Positions 4,673 through 5,645 of a stretch of DNA of 5,645 bases are shown here, piece after piece. Both the position numbers and the translations under genes were made by a program. The DNA is taken from positions 1 to 5,645 of the forward strand of contig SMWS01000119.1 of the NCBI GenBank assembly GCA_004356685.1, read 5' to 3'. Numbering within the stretch: position 1 is the first letter of the stretch; each line of letters begins with the position of its first letter. Source of the DNA: Deltaproteobacteria bacterium (GTDB lineage Bacteria > Desulfobacterota_D > UBA1144 > Nemesobacterales > N074bin48). The notes below the pieces were generated by a model. The model was not told the origin of the DNA. It did no database searches and saw only the letters and a list, made by a program, of their open reading frames with translations.

Positions 4673-5645
4673 TCAATTAAAATCTTCTATCATACCTATT
4701 TCTATAAACCAGTTATTCACTAATTTTTCTACATAATTTCTTATTGGCAAATCCCTGATAGTTTCAATGCTTTGAGACGCAAAAGCACGCAGTAGAATAG
4801 CCTTTGCAAGAGGTTGCTCAATTCCCCTTGAACGAAGATAAAATAAAGAATCTTTATCTAACTGACCAATGGTTGCGCCATGTGTGCACTTTACATCATC
4901 AGCATATATTTCCAGCTGCGGTTTTGTATCTATTTTGGCAAAATCAGACAAAAGCAGATTTCTATTGGTCTGTTTAGCATCAGTTTTTTGCGCATCTTTG
5001 TGGACAATAATCCTTCCATGAAATACCCCCCTAGATTTATCGGCCAGGATACCGTTGTAAAGCTGCCTGCTGTCACAGTGAGGACTTACATGTTCTATCT
5101 TCATGAAGTTATCCATATGCTGGCGGCCAGCGGGCATATATAAACCGTTTATTGTAGAATTACACCCCTCTCCCGAAAGCACCGGATGAATATTATTTCT
5201 TACAATTAATCCTCCAAGCAAAATTGAATGGGAATTCAAATTGCTATTTCTACCCTGCTTTATCTCTAGAGTTGAAATACTAAATGCCTTTTTACTTTCC
5301 TGCTCAATAAAATAATGATCGAGTGTGCTATTTTCTCCTATCATTACCTCTGAAACGGTATTAGAAAAATAATTACTGTCCTCTAACGATACGTGATGCT
5401 CTATTACTTTTGCCTCGCTACTGTCCTCAACAACTATTAAATTCCTGGGACTATACATGCAGGAATTACTGTTTGATGATATATACAATATGTGTACCGC
5501 TTCTTCCAATACAGTATTTTTAGGGACATATACAAAAGCTCCATCGAAAAAATATGCTGTATTTAAGGCTGTAAAAGCTTCGGTTTCGATGTCCGCACAC
5601 TTAAAAATATATTGGTCAATAACATTGCTGTCATCACTTAAAGAT
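4673..5645 (-). CDS. sufD: SUF scaffold protein SufD (5' end outside the window)
   Basis: SufD partners SufB and the ATPase SufC in the SufBCD complex, on which clusters are assembled. The frame is open to the right edge and gives 323 residues; roughly the first 100 or so are missing. A TTG at 5509 should not be taken as the start, because the 45 upstream codons encode good SufD sequence, including LNTAYFFDGAFVYVPKNTV. The body shows the right-handed beta-helix repeats of the SufB/SufD family, then GVFHGRIIVHKDAQKTDA, and DDVKCTHGATIGQLDKDSLF. The Cys and His of that last motif (codons at 4888-4886 and 4882-4880) correspond to conserved SufD residues at the SufB-SufD interface where clusters form. 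The C-terminal helices (RSRGI onward) are complete and end in TGA at 4675-4673. The promoter, and sufC and sufB if present, would lie to the right. Confidence 0.95.
   Translation of the reverse strand, partial: SLSDDSNVIDQYIFKCADIETEAFTALNTAYFFDGAFVYVPKNTVLEEAVHILYISSNSNSCMYSPRNLIVVEDSSEAKVIEHHVSLEDSNYFSNTVSEVMIGENSTLDHYFIEQESKKAFSISTLEIKQGRNSNLNSHSILLGGLIVRNNIHPVLSGEGCNSTINGLYMPAGRQHMDNFMKIEHVSPHCDSRQLYNGILADKSRGVFHGRIIVHKDAQKTDAKQTNRNLLLSDFAKIDTKPQLEIYADDVKCTHGATIGQLDKDSLFYLRSRGIEQPLAKAILLRAFASQSIETIRDLPIRNYVEKLVNNWFIEIGMIEDFN

Noticed and set aside
4880..5143. 87-codon plus-strand open frame inside sufD
   Set aside because: It is antisense to conserved SufD motifs and has no independent support.
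5507..5509. TTG as the start of sufD
   Set aside because: The same frame continues upstream with conserved SufD sequence to the window edge, so this is an internal Leu codon.

Overview
The window is about two-thirds AT by eye and comes from a bacterium using the standard bacterial code (TGA is a stop, Trp is TGG). It holds the promoter-distal part of a SUF iron-sulfur cluster assembly operon, a convergent gene for a thioredoxin-fold [2Fe-2S] protein, a decayed intergenic zone, one nearly complete IS481-type insertion sequence, and the first codons of what looks like endonuclease III. I cannot name the organism. A SUF system using SufU rather than SufE, with a Rieske-type ferredoxin in the operon, is not the enterobacterial arrangement. 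The IS481 transposase resembles copies I associate with AT-rich intracellular or host-associated bacteria, but that is only an impression.

Layout from left to right: (1) 1-72, minus strand, start of a probable nth gene running off the window. (2) 81-133, an intrinsic terminator-like hairpin on the minus strand directly in front of nth, with a possible -10 box upstream. (3) 144-1179, an IS481-family element with imperfect inverted repeats and one intact 320-codon transposase on the minus strand. (4) 1180-1785, about 600 bp without an intact gene; it has a possible decayed minus-strand reading frame, a 20-bp tandem duplication, a GC-rich hairpin and a promoter-like -10 box. (5) 1786-2682, plus strand, a sucrase/ferredoxin-like (Apd1-type) protein. 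(6) 2685-5645, minus strand, the SUF operon in transcription order sufD (5' end missing) - sufU - Rieske ferredoxin - sufS, with gaps of 25, 8 and 5 nt. sufB and sufC would be expected beyond the right edge.

How the genes work together: SufS takes sulfur from cysteine as a persulfide, SufU receives it, and SufD (with SufB and SufC, not seen) forms the scaffold on which clusters are built. The Rieske-type protein is a small [2Fe-2S] electron carrier that may supply electrons to cluster assembly or be a client of it. The convergent Apd1-type protein is also predicted to bind a [2Fe-2S] cluster through two Cys and two His. The window therefore puts two unrelated bis-histidinyl [2Fe-2S] proteins beside the machinery that makes such clusters. 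I see no CRISPR array, rRNA, tRNA or defence system. The least explained pieces are the leader in front of nth and the intergenic zone at 1180-1785.
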